NCBI GenBank assembly: GCA_019802505.1
Contig: JAFMOC010000023.1
Coordinates: 2,684,001-2,748,000 of the forward strand
Direction of reading: 5' to 3'
Origin: Corydoras sp. C115
Taxonomy: Eukaryota; Chordata; Actinopteri; Siluriformes; Callichthyidae
DNA length: 64,000 bases
This document shows positions 55,501-58,914 of the stretch, piece by piece. A program made the position numbers and the translations under genes. Positions within the stretch are counted from its first letter, which is position 1. Every line of letters begins with the position of its first letter. The notes beneath the pieces are model-generated. The model was not told where the DNA came from. It saw nothing but the letters and a program-made list of their open reading frames with translations, and searched no databases.

Positions 55501-57308
55501 AAGTAAATAGTTCCAAAAATGTAACTCATAACATAAGTCAAAACACTGCTTTACTATGCTTAAAGGTAAAGTGTACCCTTAACACCCTTTATTAAGCCAA
55601 TGTTGTGGATAGAGAAAGGCACATAAAATAATGCACATAAAGTTTTACATTAGTCATTAGAATTGGACGAAATTACATGGCTTTTGACTATGGCATGATT
55701 GTTCATAAATTGCTCATAAATTATGTCTATTACTTTATCTGCTGGGTTCTATTAACAGAATCGATGAGTCCCACACTGAGCCTTGGTTCTCTTAAGGTTT
55801 CTTACTTAAAATAAGAACTTAACAGGGATTTTTTTCTTGCCACTGTTCTTTGGCTTGCTCTTTGTGGGTTTAAAGGCTTACAACACTGTAAAGCTGCTTT
55901 TTGACAATGTACTATCGAAAAAAGCACTCAATAGATGAATTACTTGAACCTGAACACAATGACAATATGCACTTTTTGTTAATATTAATATTAAAATCAC
56001 ATTTGGCAACAATAAATAAATTGGAAGGTCAAAACACAAACAAACATAAAAAGACTACAGACTGCTTGTTTGCACTGGTCATAGAGAAAAATTTGGCTAG
56101 AGCTGGTGGATAATATGAATAGAGTTCAACTTGGGAAAATCCCCTGTCATGTGTGGGAACATAGGAGGGAAACCCTGGTTAATTCACAGGGCCGTGTGAG
56201 GCCATTTATTTTTTTCAGTGCTGTGTAAGAAAGCCATTGTTACGCACACTACTCCTAACCCTTGTTTCTCCCTTTTTAGCCTGATTTTGCTTTCATGTAG
56301 TATTTACTTAATTAGACATGCCCCCGGCTGAGCATTTGCAGACGGAACAGAAAACATAACAGAAAACAATGTACTTCTGTGGGATTTACACGCAACGTGA
56401 CATAATATGTCTTATCTTGTTTGGATAAATGTTTAGAGGACATTTGTAGAAATTTAGGAAAACTAAATGATTGCTCTTTGCTATATGCTATCACAACAAT
56501 GTGATGATTGTATTAACCCTTGTGCAGATTCAAAAAATAAAATGTTGTTATTTGTAGTAAATCTCTTTGGGTTGATGGAATTTACATCAGGGTTTGTTTA
56601 ATTCTTATGATAAATATTGGCAATTATACAAAACCATTTCACAAACAGTGGATTAGCACATAAACACCACCAATGGCGTTACGTGCCGTCCATTGCGTGA
56701 CTATTAATGTGTGTGATGACTGCGATTCAGATTTTGGATGTTCCGCATTGTGGCTGACCCCTCACACCACACCACTGTGTGGTGTTACGAGGCTTCCATG
56801 ACGGGTGGTGACGGGTGGTCCCATGTTTAGGTGCCAGGGTGCAGATTGGAAGGTTGCCCCGCCAATAGGGATGGTTCCCGCTTGCTTTCCCGAAATGCTT
56901 TGCGGCGTTGAGATATTAAGGGTGGGGAGCACCAGGACATCCGACAGAGAAGGAGGGAGACCTCTGTAGTAGTGTGTTTGTGAAGAATAAATGGTCGCAC
57001 CTGCAAAAATGACTACCCAACTTATGGTCTGTTCTTCATCGTTGTTACAACAGCAACAGTTTTAACCCTATGCCAATATGCCATCTTCAAATAAAAGGCA
57101 TTTAAATATGAAACACATTATGTAGTTTGTGATGATGTCTTATTATTTTCTGAATCGTCACTGTTTTTATTGTTTATGAAGTTTTGATCTTGATTTTTCC
57201 TAGGTAATTCCATTCCCCACATCTTGTGATACCCGAGAAGACTGTGCATGCAGAGACCCCAATGCCCAGGAAAACAGTAAAGGATCCCGGCATCGCTCCT
57301 TAGGCTGA
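9639..57308 (+). CDS. pappa: Pappalysin-1 (PAPP-A), C-terminal 715 residues in 15 exons (5' part outside window)
   Basis: Spliced coding sequence: 9639-9767, 11502-11593, 17444-17640, 21060-21167, 22649-22784, 24503-24716, 27834-28002, 34493-34676, 36793-37000, 40727-40895, 41747-41897, 42133-42248, 46265-46336, 50741-50839, 57204-57308. All introns are GT-AG and every phase joins cleanly. PAPP-A is a secreted metzincin metalloprotease that cleaves IGFBP-4 and IGFBP-5 and so releases IGF. The part here is non-catalytic: five sushi modules (residues about 303-646), LNR3 (about 647-689) and a short tail. From published mammalian work, SCR3-4 mediate cell-surface glycosaminoglycan binding and the LNRs, including LNR3, govern IGFBP-4 specificity. 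N-glycosylation sequons are visible at N205, N451, N550 and N606. Similarity to remembered human PAPP-A is strong along the whole length and clearly closer than to PAPP-A2. I cannot tell the fish a and b paralogues apart without a search. Confidence 0.97.
9806..9972 (+). repeat. (ATT)n trinucleotide microsatellite
   Basis: About 50 ATT units with short interruptions (cattattgttgttg, ttcttcctg), beginning about 40 bases after exon A's donor. Confidence 0.95.
10358..10556 (+). mobile_element. DANA-like SINE, internally deleted, + orientation
   Basis: gatggtaaggtggcctctcagcgctgggg head, core ctgggtggaatttccatg, then a jump to the 3' end and (aatg)n tail. Confidence 0.8.
11365..11409 (+). repeat. 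24-bp tandem duplication near exon B
   Basis: ttatggattggttccaagca occurs twice with a 24-base period, ending about 92 bases before the exon B acceptor. Confidence 0.85.
11502..11593 (+). CDS. pappa: pappa exon B: GDGC Cys-rich repeat segment
   Basis: Acceptor tgttttag, donor attg|gtaagt. Encodes residues 43-74 with the motif EQCDDMN..NGDGCSNQC (C49, C60, C64, C72), the Cys-rich segment found before the LNR-independent region of PAPP-A. Length 92 bases, phases 2 to 1, both matching the neighbouring exons. The acceptor lies about 90 bases after a 24-bp tandem duplication in the intron. Confidence 0.95.
11629..12065 (+). mobile_element. Tc1-like transposon 5' end, degenerate
   Basis: Contains gtggttgcgtaagagtgcaca followed by ggggatatggctcagaatta, the start of a known fish Tc1-like subgroup. 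Eroded coding remnants follow (agagccctgagaaatgaa..gtcagtcataag..aggatgtaaaa). The 3' part is absent and an (AT)n tract follows. Confidence 0.55.
12131..12219 (+). repeat. (AT)n microsatellite, about 44 units
   Basis: Uninterrupted AT dinucleotides after an A-rich stretch. Confidence 0.97.
12225..13325. other. No recognisable feature
   Basis: AT-rich intron sequence without open frames or repeats I can name. Confidence 0.4.
13326..13630 (-). mobile_element. DANA-like SINE, - orientation
   Basis: (ttca)n tail, atcttccacttaatcctgta, cacccaggacagggc, and the reverse core; the head beyond ttgggattcaag is missing. Confidence 0.85.
13831..14060 (+). mobile_element. DANA-like SINE 5' part, + orientation
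   Basis: gggacggcacagtggcttag head, B box GGTTCGATTCC, core; ends near gtgtgcccagtgctgaag and continues into repeat 'A'. Confidence 0.85.
14075..14234 (-). repeat. Interspersed repeat 'A', - orientation
   Basis: gatgagccccacactgagac.., ctgcaaagctgctttatgaa, aatgtactataaaaa: the reverse of the copy at 1029. Confidence 0.6.
14236..15465. other. T-rich intron sequence, no feature assigned
   Basis: Several short open frames without starts, splice sites or family similarity. Probably old repeat material. Confidence 0.4.
15470..15810 (+). repeat. Diverged tandem repeat, about 50-bp units
   Basis: Successive units resemble agcattt-gttcagtcaactc-ttgagtcaaaatc-cagctc. The agcat motif recurs near 15476, 15553, 15606, 15660, 15703 and 15755, and variants of ttgaatcaaaatc recur between them. 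Units differ by many substitutions. Confidence 0.6.
16055..16285 (+). repeat. Interspersed repeat 'A' 3' part, + orientation
   Basis: Shares gaccaaggatgag..ggcagcatcaacggtgta and atcaggtgtc with the copy at 1029-1390, which reads gaccaaggctcag..aggcagcctcaacagtgta. Confidence 0.65.
17444..17640 (+). CDS. pappa: pappa exon C: central region start
   Basis: Acceptor ttctgtag, donor aaa|gtaagc. Encodes residues 74-139, beginning DEPSLCYFYDGDGVCEEFE and containing the PAPP-A-characteristic DCG..TP.GFLDQW stretch. It starts in phase 1 and ends in phase 0. No frameshift or stop is present. Cysteines at the start complete the Cys-rich segment of the previous exons. Confidence 0.96.
17920..18115 (+). 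repeat. Interspersed repeat 'B' copy 1
   Basis: Shares ttcagtcacttctggtcactcttt with the sequence at 18960-19030. Unnamed family. Confidence 0.5.
18135..18345 (+). repeat. Interspersed repeat 'A', + orientation
   Basis: cattgtcacaaagcagcttt, agcaagccgaagcgacag, aggaagaaacctt in the family order. Confidence 0.7.
18660..19240 (+). repeat. Interspersed repeat 'B' copies 2 and 3
   Basis: Two related stretches: cacattattcgagatatcga at about 18756 and caacaatttgagatatcaac at about 19055, each followed by a phrase of the type ..tgtgaccat/tgaccact..cttgta. The tcgctcacttctgatcactc phrase at about 19000 matches copy 1. Confidence 0.55.
19245..20255. other. No recognisable feature
   Basis: AT-rich intron DNA. 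Confidence 0.4.
20259..20339 (+). repeat. (AC)n microsatellite, about 40 units
   Basis: Uninterrupted. Confidence 0.97.
20340..21059. other. No recognisable feature
   Basis: Intron sequence leading to exon D. Confidence 0.4.
21060..21167 (+). CDS. pappa: pappa exon D: central region
   Basis: Acceptor ttcttttag, donor aaa|gtaaga, 108 bases, phase 0 on both sides. Encodes residues 140-175, including SCQSKVFDLSDGVSQYAWFPC, which matches the human PAPP-A segment with conserved cysteines flanking the DLS-G motif. A symmetrical phase-0 exon like this could be skipped without breaking the frame, but nothing in the sequence shows that it is. Confidence 0.96.
21829..22100 (-). mobile_element. DANA-like SINE, - orientation
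   Basis: atgcccatcctggagagata through ccactaagccaccgagctgccc; the tail is truncated. Confidence 0.85.
22280..22546 (-). mobile_element. DANA-like SINE, - orientation, core partly deleted
   Basis: gggtcggtaccccatgctca..ccaggacagggtgccaatct..aaccactaagccattgtgttg. The core between agatctcgg and aatccccag is missing. It ends about 100 bases before exon E. Confidence 0.8.
22649..22784 (+). CDS. pappa: pappa exon E: central beta-rich region
   Basis: Acceptor ctttttag, donor cttg|gttagt (a slightly weak donor). Encodes residues 176-221 with the HPMVAAAVIIHL strand and a VQLVDTKD strand, both conserved in PAPP-A. One N-glycosylation sequon (N205-V-T) falls here. Starts phase 0, ends phase 1. Two minus-orientation SINE copies lie within 800 bases upstream, both outside the splice signals. 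Confidence 0.96.
22993..23028 (+). repeat. Short (CA)n microsatellite
   Basis: acacac run interrupted by aaacaaac. Confidence 0.85.
23400..23742 (-). mobile_element. DANA-like SINE, - orientation
   Basis: ggcttaatcctttactaggg tail through ccgcattgccaccatgccaccc head; full length but diverged. Confidence 0.85.
24003..24382 (+). mobile_element. DANA-like SINE, + orientation, full length
   Basis: gggtggcacgctggcttagt head, full core, atggatggatgg tail. It ends about 120 bases before the exon F acceptor and carries a C-run. Confidence 0.9.
24503..24716 (+). CDS. pappa: pappa exon F: central beta-rich region up to SCR1
   Basis: Acceptor ctttccag, donor aaag|gtatga. Encodes residues 221-292, including SCRNNPLVIPVSHDLS and LVAISGVGLRSF..FDP, which closely match human PAPP-A. 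At 214 bases it is the longest coding exon in the window. Starts phase 1 and ends phase 2; the next exon's first T completes Ser292. Confidence 0.97.
24795..24950 (+). mobile_element. Third tRNA-derived SINE type, + orientation
   Basis: tatctcagtggttagaattt head with B-box-like GGTTCAAATTCC, then ttgagcaaggcc, gctccagggat and ggataaaagtgtctgctaaa. Other copies are at 35068 (+) and 51530 (-). Confidence 0.75.
25018..25352 (+). mobile_element. DANA-like SINE, young full-length copy with perfect target-site duplication
   Basis: Reference copy for the family. A box tggcttagtgg and B box GGTTCGAATCC form a Pol III promoter; the core (tccatgttctccccgtgtc, tcctcccacagtcc) is the V-SINE/DANA-Mermaid type; the tail is (aatg)n. 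It is flanked by identical 13-bp duplications, atttaaactttgg at 25005-25017 and 25353-25365. Very close in sequence to the copies at 37509 and 54486. Confidence 0.95.
26015..27700 (-). pseudogene. Tc1-like transposon with long inverted ends and an internal duplication
   Basis: The ends are inversely related over about 200 bases (left ..tttgaaagtgtt..gtgtgtattggatc; right ..ccaatacacat..aacactttcggtcatg). On the minus strand between 26170 and 27285, frames show transposase strings such as TVKYGGGSK, WLFQLDNYPKC, VYRKW and LGHNEELGL in broken order. A 279-base segment is present twice (26452 and 26731). No intact frame remains. Confidence 0.75.
26452..26996 (-). repeat. 279-bp tandem duplication inside the Tc1 pseudogene
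   Basis: gtccagctggaaaagccatg occurs at 26452 and 26731, and the following sequence matches in order (catggcagtcagtg, tttgactgtaggtact, ttcggtaaacagta, ctgtcctcaag). The copies have since diverged. Confidence 0.85.
27834..28002 (+). CDS. pappa: pappa exon G: first half of sushi module SCR1
   Basis: Acceptor tctttag, donor cag|gtgcca. Encodes residues 292-348. The SCR1 cysteines C303, C315, C326 and C330 follow the pattern C-x11-C-x10-C-x3-C, which is the pappalysin sushi pattern with one extra disulfide pair (C315, C326) beside the usual sushi cysteines. The module is finished by the next exon. A degenerate Tc1 element ends about 130 bases before the acceptor. Confidence 0.96.
28003..29055. 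other. Intron sequence, no feature assigned
   Basis: A 64-codon frame at 28192-28386 is not splice-compatible with pappa and not recognised. Confidence 0.4.
29058..29293 (-). mobile_element. DANA-like SINE, - orientation, core partly deleted
   Basis: catgcccatccaggggagaa..ggcgaagatgctaaccacta. Confidence 0.8.
29859..29985 (+). repeat. (AT)n microsatellites, two tracts
   Basis: 29859-29912 and 29929-29985, separated by accttaaggagctcat. Confidence 0.95.
30003..30079 (-). mobile_element. DANA-like SINE head only, - orientation
   Basis: gccatccagattgggatttg..actaagcccctgtgcc; begins close to the (AT)n end. Confidence 0.7.
30080..31498. other. Intron sequence with less AT-rich patches, unassigned
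   Basis: Overlapping short frames on both strands around 30480-30840 and 31070-31420, none with recognised motifs. Likely old repeat material. Confidence 0.35.
31500..31584 (+). repeat. (GT)n microsatellite, about 42 units
   Basis: Uninterrupted. Confidence 0.97.
31585..32585. other. No recognisable feature
   Basis: Unassigned intron sequence. Confidence 0.4.
32586..32624 (+). repeat. Poly(A) tract of 39 bases
   Basis: Could be a retroposon tail, but no element body is recognisable upstream. Confidence 0.9.
33225..33353 (+). repeat. (AT)n microsatellite with TA-rich flank
   Basis: About 40 uninterrupted units to 33306, then further imperfect AT runs up to the next SINE. Confidence 0.95.
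33354..33768 (+). mobile_element. DANA-like SINE, + orientation, enlarged by an internal (GT)n
   Basis: gttcacctatcaatgctggg..ggaagacaatgaatggatga. The family's TG-rich segment has expanded to more than 100 bases (33526-33637). Confidence 0.85.
33526..33637 (+). repeat. (GT)n microsatellite inside a SINE
   Basis: About 55 GT units with two GC interruptions, placed exactly where other copies have gtgtgtttgtgtgtgtgagt. Confidence 0.95.
33795..33870 (-). repeat. LINE 3'-end fragment, - orientation
   Basis: gatcagaatcagaatacttt followed by attgatccccaggcgaaaat is the reversed 3' terminus of common teleost non-LTR elements. Confidence 0.55.
33881..33973 (+). repeat. (AT)n microsatellite
   Basis: About 45 AT units with one tta interruption. 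Confidence 0.96.
34493..34676 (+). CDS. pappa: pappa exon H: second half of SCR1 and first half of SCR2 (one Cys missing)
   Basis: Acceptor tttttgcag, donor atag|gtaggt. Encodes residues 349-410. LTCADGKW and C368 close SCR1; EPVDC (C373) opens SCR2. In SCR2 the usual second cysteine is Phe388 (codon TTT at 34610-34612), while its expected partner C398 and C402 remain. The other four modules all keep this cysteine. The rest, such as FQCRHPAQL, matches human PAPP-A closely. The upstream intron is the most repeat-rich in the gene. Confidence 0.96.
35068..35245 (+). mobile_element. Third tRNA-derived SINE type, + orientation
   Basis: gcatgatagctcagtggttt head, gtgggttcacatccc B-box-like, ..gcaagacccttaacccttat.., ggataaaagtgtctgctaaa end. 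Confidence 0.8.
35295..36523 (-). mobile_element. Tc1-like transposon (DD36E-type spacing), 1229 bp, complete ends
   Basis: Perfect 29-bp inverted ends (cactcaccggccactttatt..) at 35295-35323 and 36495-36523, flanked by TA at 35293-35294 and 36524-36525, the expected target duplication. The single gene is on the minus strand. It sits between pappa exons H and I in antisense orientation, about 270 bases from exon I. Confidence 0.95.
35327..36375 (-). pseudogene. Tc1-like transposase, disabled by three lesions
   Basis: The start ATG is at 36375-36373 and the N-terminal helix-turn-helix part is open. The frame then shifts at a T7 run (36221-36227, + strand), where one base appears extra. A 237-codon open part (36158-35445) holds the catalytic WSDESRF, FQQDN and SPDLNPIEHLW motifs. 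There are 36 residues between the second Asp and the Glu, against 34 in classical Tc1. A tandem ATCCATG duplication (35477-35490) causes a second shift, and an in-frame TGA (35377-35375) a third break near the C-terminus. Length without breaks would be about 340 residues, normal for the family. Confidence 0.9.
36793..37000 (+). CDS. pappa: pappa exon I: second half of SCR2 and first half of SCR3
   Basis: Acceptor ctttgaag, donor ccag|gtaggt. Encodes residues 410-479. LTCMEDGMWSFPEAMC closes SCR2; C434, C450, C461 and C465 form the SCR3 pattern C-x15-C-x10-C-x3-C. The stretch VGSFCKYKCKPGYHVP is essentially identical to mammalian PAPP-A. By family knowledge, the basic KYKCK region belongs to the SCR3-4 glycosaminoglycan-binding surface. 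Sequon at N451-A-T. The acceptor is about 270 bases after the end of a Tc1-like transposon. Confidence 0.97.
37509..37858 (+). mobile_element. DANA-like SINE, young full-length copy with perfect target-site duplication
   Basis: Head gagcggcacggtggcttagt, intact A and B boxes, full core and tail. Flanked by identical 13-bp duplications aaaacttacctgg at 37496-37508 and 37859-37871. Confidence 0.95.
37890..38110 (+). repeat. Interspersed repeat 'A', + orientation
   Basis: gttcaagtgtatttattt.., ttacaatggtacattgtccc, aagtgactttacagtgttct. Confidence 0.6.
38111..39100. other. No recognisable feature
   Basis: AT-rich intron sequence. Confidence 0.4.
39102..39390 (+). mobile_element. DANA-like SINE cut off by an AT tract, + orientation
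   Basis: ggggagacagagtggcttag head to cctgcatgggcat, where (AT)n replaces the tail. Confidence 0.85.
39391..39462 (+). repeat. (AT)n microsatellite, about 36 units
   Basis: Starts precisely at the conserved gggcat of the SINE. Confidence 0.96.
39695..39893 (-). mobile_element. Second tRNA-derived SINE type, - orientation
   Basis: ggtgggcagccttgtatttg.., gagaatcgaactggggacct, ggttccttaaccataagg; same order as 8014-8192. Confidence 0.75.
40260..40460 (+). mobile_element. hAT-like nonautonomous element end
   Basis: gtagtggttctcaaactttt is the characteristic terminal phrase of many hAT-derived repeats. The body (taagtgccacccactatc) is fish-specific. The far end is not identified. Confidence 0.45.
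40727..40895 (+). CDS. pappa: pappa exon J: second half of SCR3 and first half of SCR4
   Basis: Acceptor gcttctcag. Encodes residues 479-535: QCTEDGSW..C closes SCR3; C502, C515, C525 and C529 are SCR4 (C-x12-C-x9-C-x3-C). I chose the donor atg|gtgaga at 40896 because it leaves 12 residues between C529 and the next VI.C, the same spacing as I remember for human PAPP-A, and because it fits the donor consensus better. A second in-frame donor (cag|gtctgt at 40923) would add nine residues including a cysteine. Confidence 0.94.
41271..41526 (+). mobile_element. DANA-like SINE lacking its head, + orientation
   Basis: Begins in the core at tagtttccatgttctcct, continues to the 3' end; tail gatggatgga. 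Confidence 0.85.
41649..41730 (+). repeat. (GT)n then (AT)n microsatellite just before exon K
   Basis: About 16 GT units, then AT-rich runs; ends about 20 bases before the exon K acceptor tract. Confidence 0.92.
41747..41897 (+). CDS. pappa: pappa exon K: second half of SCR4 and first part of SCR5
   Basis: Acceptor ctctccag, donor atcg|gtctgt (weak but fitting in phase). Encodes residues 536-586. IRCRKDGNWTG..C558 closes SCR4 (sequon N550-W-T); C565 and C579 begin SCR5. The upstream intron holds a (GT)n/(AT)n tract ending about 40 bases before the acceptor, close enough to overlap the branch-point region. Confidence 0.96.
42133..42248 (+). CDS. pappa: pappa exon L: middle of SCR5
   Basis: Acceptor tttgacag, donor aag|gtcaga. 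Encodes residues 586-624, with C589 and C593 of SCR5 (C565-x13-C579-x9-C589-x3-C593), sequon N606-I-T, and the LPKNITV..HWRNPTKV stretch, which corresponds to the LP.NVTV..HW.NPT.V region of human PAPP-A. An earlier possible donor after AAA (gttaag) was rejected because the chosen site keeps the human spacing to the next cysteine. Confidence 0.95.
42340..42592 (+). mobile_element. DANA-like SINE, shortened, + orientation
   Basis: cacggtggcatagtggtttc head, core, 3' end partly deleted. Begins about 90 bases after the exon L donor. Confidence 0.85.
42600..42943 (+). mobile_element. DANA-like SINE, + orientation
   Basis: ttcagcatgttcgcctctta.., full core and (aatg)n tail; tandem after the previous copy. 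Confidence 0.85.
43527..43586 (+). repeat. (GT)n microsatellite, about 30 units
   Basis: Uninterrupted. Confidence 0.97.
43985..44287 (-). mobile_element. DANA-like SINE, - orientation
   Basis: (ttca)n tail, cctagggttacgggggttcc, aatccccagcactgagaggc. Confidence 0.85.
44304..44645 (-). mobile_element. DANA-like SINE, well preserved, - orientation
   Basis: ttatcttccgctttatccta tail to accactaaaccaccgtgcca head; close to the young subfamily; B box GATTCGAACC intact. Confidence 0.9.
44646..45802. other. No recognisable feature
   Basis: Intron sequence; two overlapping 84-86 codon frames near 45075-45402 lack splice context. Confidence 0.4.
45803..46152 (-). mobile_element. DANA-like SINE, - orientation, with G-run
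   Basis: (attc)n tail; a (GT)n and a run of about 16 G at 45883-45898; ends in aaccactaagccactataccc. It ends about 110 bases before exon M. Confidence 0.85.
46265..46336 (+). CDS. pappa: pappa exon M: end of SCR5 and first Cys of LNR3
   Basis: Acceptor cttttgcag, donor gag|gtaaga. A 72-base, phase 0-0 exon encoding residues 625-648. VCTMGLKWHP..LHC (C628, W634, C643) closes SCR5, and SCE (C647) begins the third Lin12-Notch repeat. It was too short to stand out as an open frame and was found from the conserved GLKWHP motif and splice phase. Confidence 0.95.
46337..47935. other. No recognisable feature
   Basis: AT-rich intron. Confidence 0.4.
47938..48150 (-). mobile_element. Degenerate SINE-like copy, - orientation
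   Basis: acattcactcacacatttac.., ccggagtttccacacagaca.. resembles a strongly diverged DANA-type copy. Confidence 0.45.
48151..49168. other. No recognisable feature
   Basis: AT-rich intron. Confidence 0.4.
49171..49408 (+). mobile_element. DANA-like SINE, core deleted, + orientation
   Basis: gggcggcatggtggcttagt head jumps to gaattgaatgctctaaattg and the 3' end. Confidence 0.85.
49615..50170 (+). pseudogene. Tc1-like transposase C-terminal remnant
   Basis: aaactggatcatgcaacaggatgataatcccaag-type sequence encodes the QQD.NPKHT motif. Further on caatgagctaaagaaacgtt gives LNELKKRY and aattcctt follows. Frames are broken by many stops. This is the third Tc1 lineage in the window. Confidence 0.65.
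50181..50537 (-). mobile_element. DANA-like SINE, - orientation
   Basis: gcggcttaatcctctactag tail to aagccaatgtgccgctcc head; ends about 200 bases before exon N. Confidence 0.88.
50741..50839 (+). CDS. pappa: pappa exon N: Lin12-Notch repeat LNR3
   Basis: Acceptor tttatatag, donor atg|gtgagt. A 99-base, phase 0-0 exon encoding residues 649-681. It contains FMGDNYCDAINNRAFCNYDG followed by GDCC: the LNR core with C656, C665, C672 and C673 and the Asn/Asp calcium ligands of the NYDGGD loop. It is almost identical to human PAPP-A. LNR3 acts with LNR1-2 in substrate selection (published for the mammalian protein). Confidence 0.97.
50840..51525. other. No recognisable feature
   Basis: First part of the last intron. 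Confidence 0.4.
51530..51660 (-). mobile_element. Third tRNA-derived SINE type, - orientation
   Basis: aggggccttgctcatgggcc.., gggatttgaacgcccaacct, aaaccactgagctactaaa: reversed B box and A box. Confidence 0.7.
51661..54320. other. No recognisable feature
   Basis: 2.7 kb of intron without exon, repeat or open frame that I can support. Confidence 0.4.
54325..54990 (+). mobile_element. Non-LTR retrotransposon 3' end, split by a SINE
   Basis: Before the SINE, ccttccctccggcagacgat encodes the LPSGRRYRSL..K.NR motif seen at LINE C-termini. After it, aattccttgtgtgtgtaaca and aataaatctgattctgag are the usual LINE 3' terminus. Confidence 0.65.
54486..54833 (+). mobile_element. DANA-like SINE, young full-length copy nested in a LINE
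   Basis: ggcggcacggtggcttagtg head and complete core and tail, almost the same as the copy at 25018. Flanked by atagacaaacat (left) and atagacacacat (right), a 12-bp duplication with one mismatch. Confidence 0.93.
54991..55750. other. No recognisable feature
   Basis: AT-rich intron sequence. Confidence 0.4.
55755..55935 (-). repeat. Interspersed repeat 'A', - orientation
   Basis: gatgagtcccacactgagcc, ttcttgccactgttctttgg, actgtaaagctgctttttga. Confidence 0.65.
56784..57049 (+). mobile_element. Candidate solo LTR
   Basis: A block of about 266 bases, clearly less AT-rich than its surroundings, starting tgttacgagg and ending gttgttaca. It contains a TATA-like gatattaagg near 56911, then gagaaggaggg, then AATAAA at 56985-56990, the usual U3-R-U5 order of a long terminal repeat. 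No coding part and no clear target duplication. Could also be another type of repeat. Confidence 0.4.
57204..57308 (+). CDS. pappa: pappa exon O: terminal coding exon and stop codon
   Basis: Acceptor tttttcctag, coding from GTA at 57204 to TGA at 57306-57308. Encodes residues 682-715: a Pro/Thr linker, C689 (probable sixth LNR3 cysteine) and the Cys-rich CDTREDCACRDP tail with a short basic end. The human protein ends in the same way, with ACRDP..QE and a short tail. The exon starts about 150 bases after an LTR-like block. Confidence 0.96.
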   Translation, partial: VIPFPTSCDTREDCACRDPNAQENSKGSRHRSLG

Positions 57309-57745
57309 AGCCATGACTGTAGAGGTCCACAAGGTACTCAGTGGAGAAAAGTTAACGAACAAAAACATTTCTATCTCCATGCTGCTTAGGAGAGGGCCAT
57401 TCCACTCACACTGTACCCTGACATGCCTGCCAATGTGCCCTCATCAACAATGCCAACCCACCATGGTATACCGACCAAAAAGCCAACTACGAACTACATT
57501 ATTACGTAAAGTTTAAGTATACAGAAAAAAAATCATACATGTATATATAAGCATAATATTAGCTGGACGGAGACCCGGATATGAAAGTTTTATATGTCTA
57601 TTTCCTTAGCAATTTTAATGGTGACTTAAAAGGAAACCACCTGTTAAGGCAGCTGCTATTCAAAAGATTTACAATATTTAATTTTTTTAATGAGTATTTA
57701 AAAGAGACCTGAGTTTGCAGAATAAATAGTCATTTATTATTAATT
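57309..57745 (+). other. pappa: Minimal 3' UTR of pappa
   Basis: Sequence directly after the stop. The first AATAAA is at 57721-57726. Mammalian PAPPA has a 3' UTR of several kilobases, so the real end may lie further on, possibly as far as 61 kb. The true cleavage site cannot be read from sequence alone. Confidence 0.4.
57721..57726 (+). promoter_or_regulatory. Candidate poly(A) signal AATAAA
   Basis: First canonical AATAAA after the pappa stop, 412 bases downstream. Other AATAAA hexamers follow, so use of this one is uncertain. Confidence 0.3.
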
Positions 57746-58576
57746 AAGTCAGTTCCACCACACCTCGTTCAGTTCTCCTGCAAGATACCAAAAGCGAAAT
57801 AAAATCCAGGAAACGTAAAATCAATGCATTTTCTTTTGACAAGTCTAGCACTGCTGGGGCATTTTGACAGATGTTAACTTAGAGTCAAAACGCAGCACCG
57901 AGCTGCATGAAACCCGAGGTGTCTAGACTGGAAGGCGAAGTGGGGAGCAGCCTGTTTGGTTGTAAAGGAAAAACTTTCAGATTACCAAAAATATGTGTAT
58001 GTAGTAACCTTTAAAGTGTTAACCCCAAACAAGGTGCTAATCCAATGATTTACATACTCTCCAGTGTTATGTGTCAGAGTCAGTTTGAAGGAGAGAGATA
58101 AAGAAAACTGGCTCTGATAAGTGGTAAAGCTGTGTTAGCACAGCTGCTGCTAGTTATGCTGCTTTGGATGTGCAGCCAGATATCTCTGCAGATTGTGTTT
58201 TGTTGAGCATCATATGACGGCAAAAACCCTGTTTGGTATTTATTTTAACTCCTGTGTTGTTGCAGCAATAGACTTGCATATACAACGCAAGAATAAAAAA
58301 AGTCTGACATGGACACTTGCTAAGCTAACAGAACATCTAATTAGGCAGTTTTTGTGATTTTATAGCGAAAGTTGTACTTTTATAGTTACAGTATGTTCCA
58401 GTTTCTGAAAAAACAGCTAGTGCAAATGCAATATGTTTATAATTTTAACACAAGTACAGCAAACAGAAATACTATGAAGGACTTCATCATCTGATGTTTA
58501 GCATTAAAATAGCATTAAATTTTTAAATATGTTGCATAGAGGCAAAACAAAATATATAAAATAAATCAATACAATT
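57746..58576. other. Possible distal 3' UTR or intergenic sequence
   Basis: No feature that I can name. Confidence 0.35.
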
Positions 58577-58914
58577 TAGTGGTGGCTTAATGGTTTACTC
58601 ATTTGCCCAATCCCAAATCCCGATCTGGGTGGAGTTTCTATGTTCTCCACGTGTCCGCGTAGATTTCCTCCAGGTTCACCGGTTTCCTCCCACAGTCCAA
58701 AAACATGGATTGAATGACATTGAATGCTCTAAATTGCCTCATAAAATGTGTTTTTGTGTATGTGTGTCTGTGTGCGTGAGTGTGCCCGGCGATAGATTGG
58801 CACAATGTACTGGGTGTATCTGTCCAGCGCTCGAAACGTTCTCCCCTGGATGGGCATGGGGAACACCCTTCGACCCTAGTAGAGGATTTAGCAGAAGATA
58901 ATGAATGAATGAGG
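58577..58914 (+). mobile_element. DANA-like SINE, + orientation
   Basis: agtggtggcttaatggttta head, core with gatctgggtggagtttctat, tail aatgaatgaatg. Confidence 0.87.
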
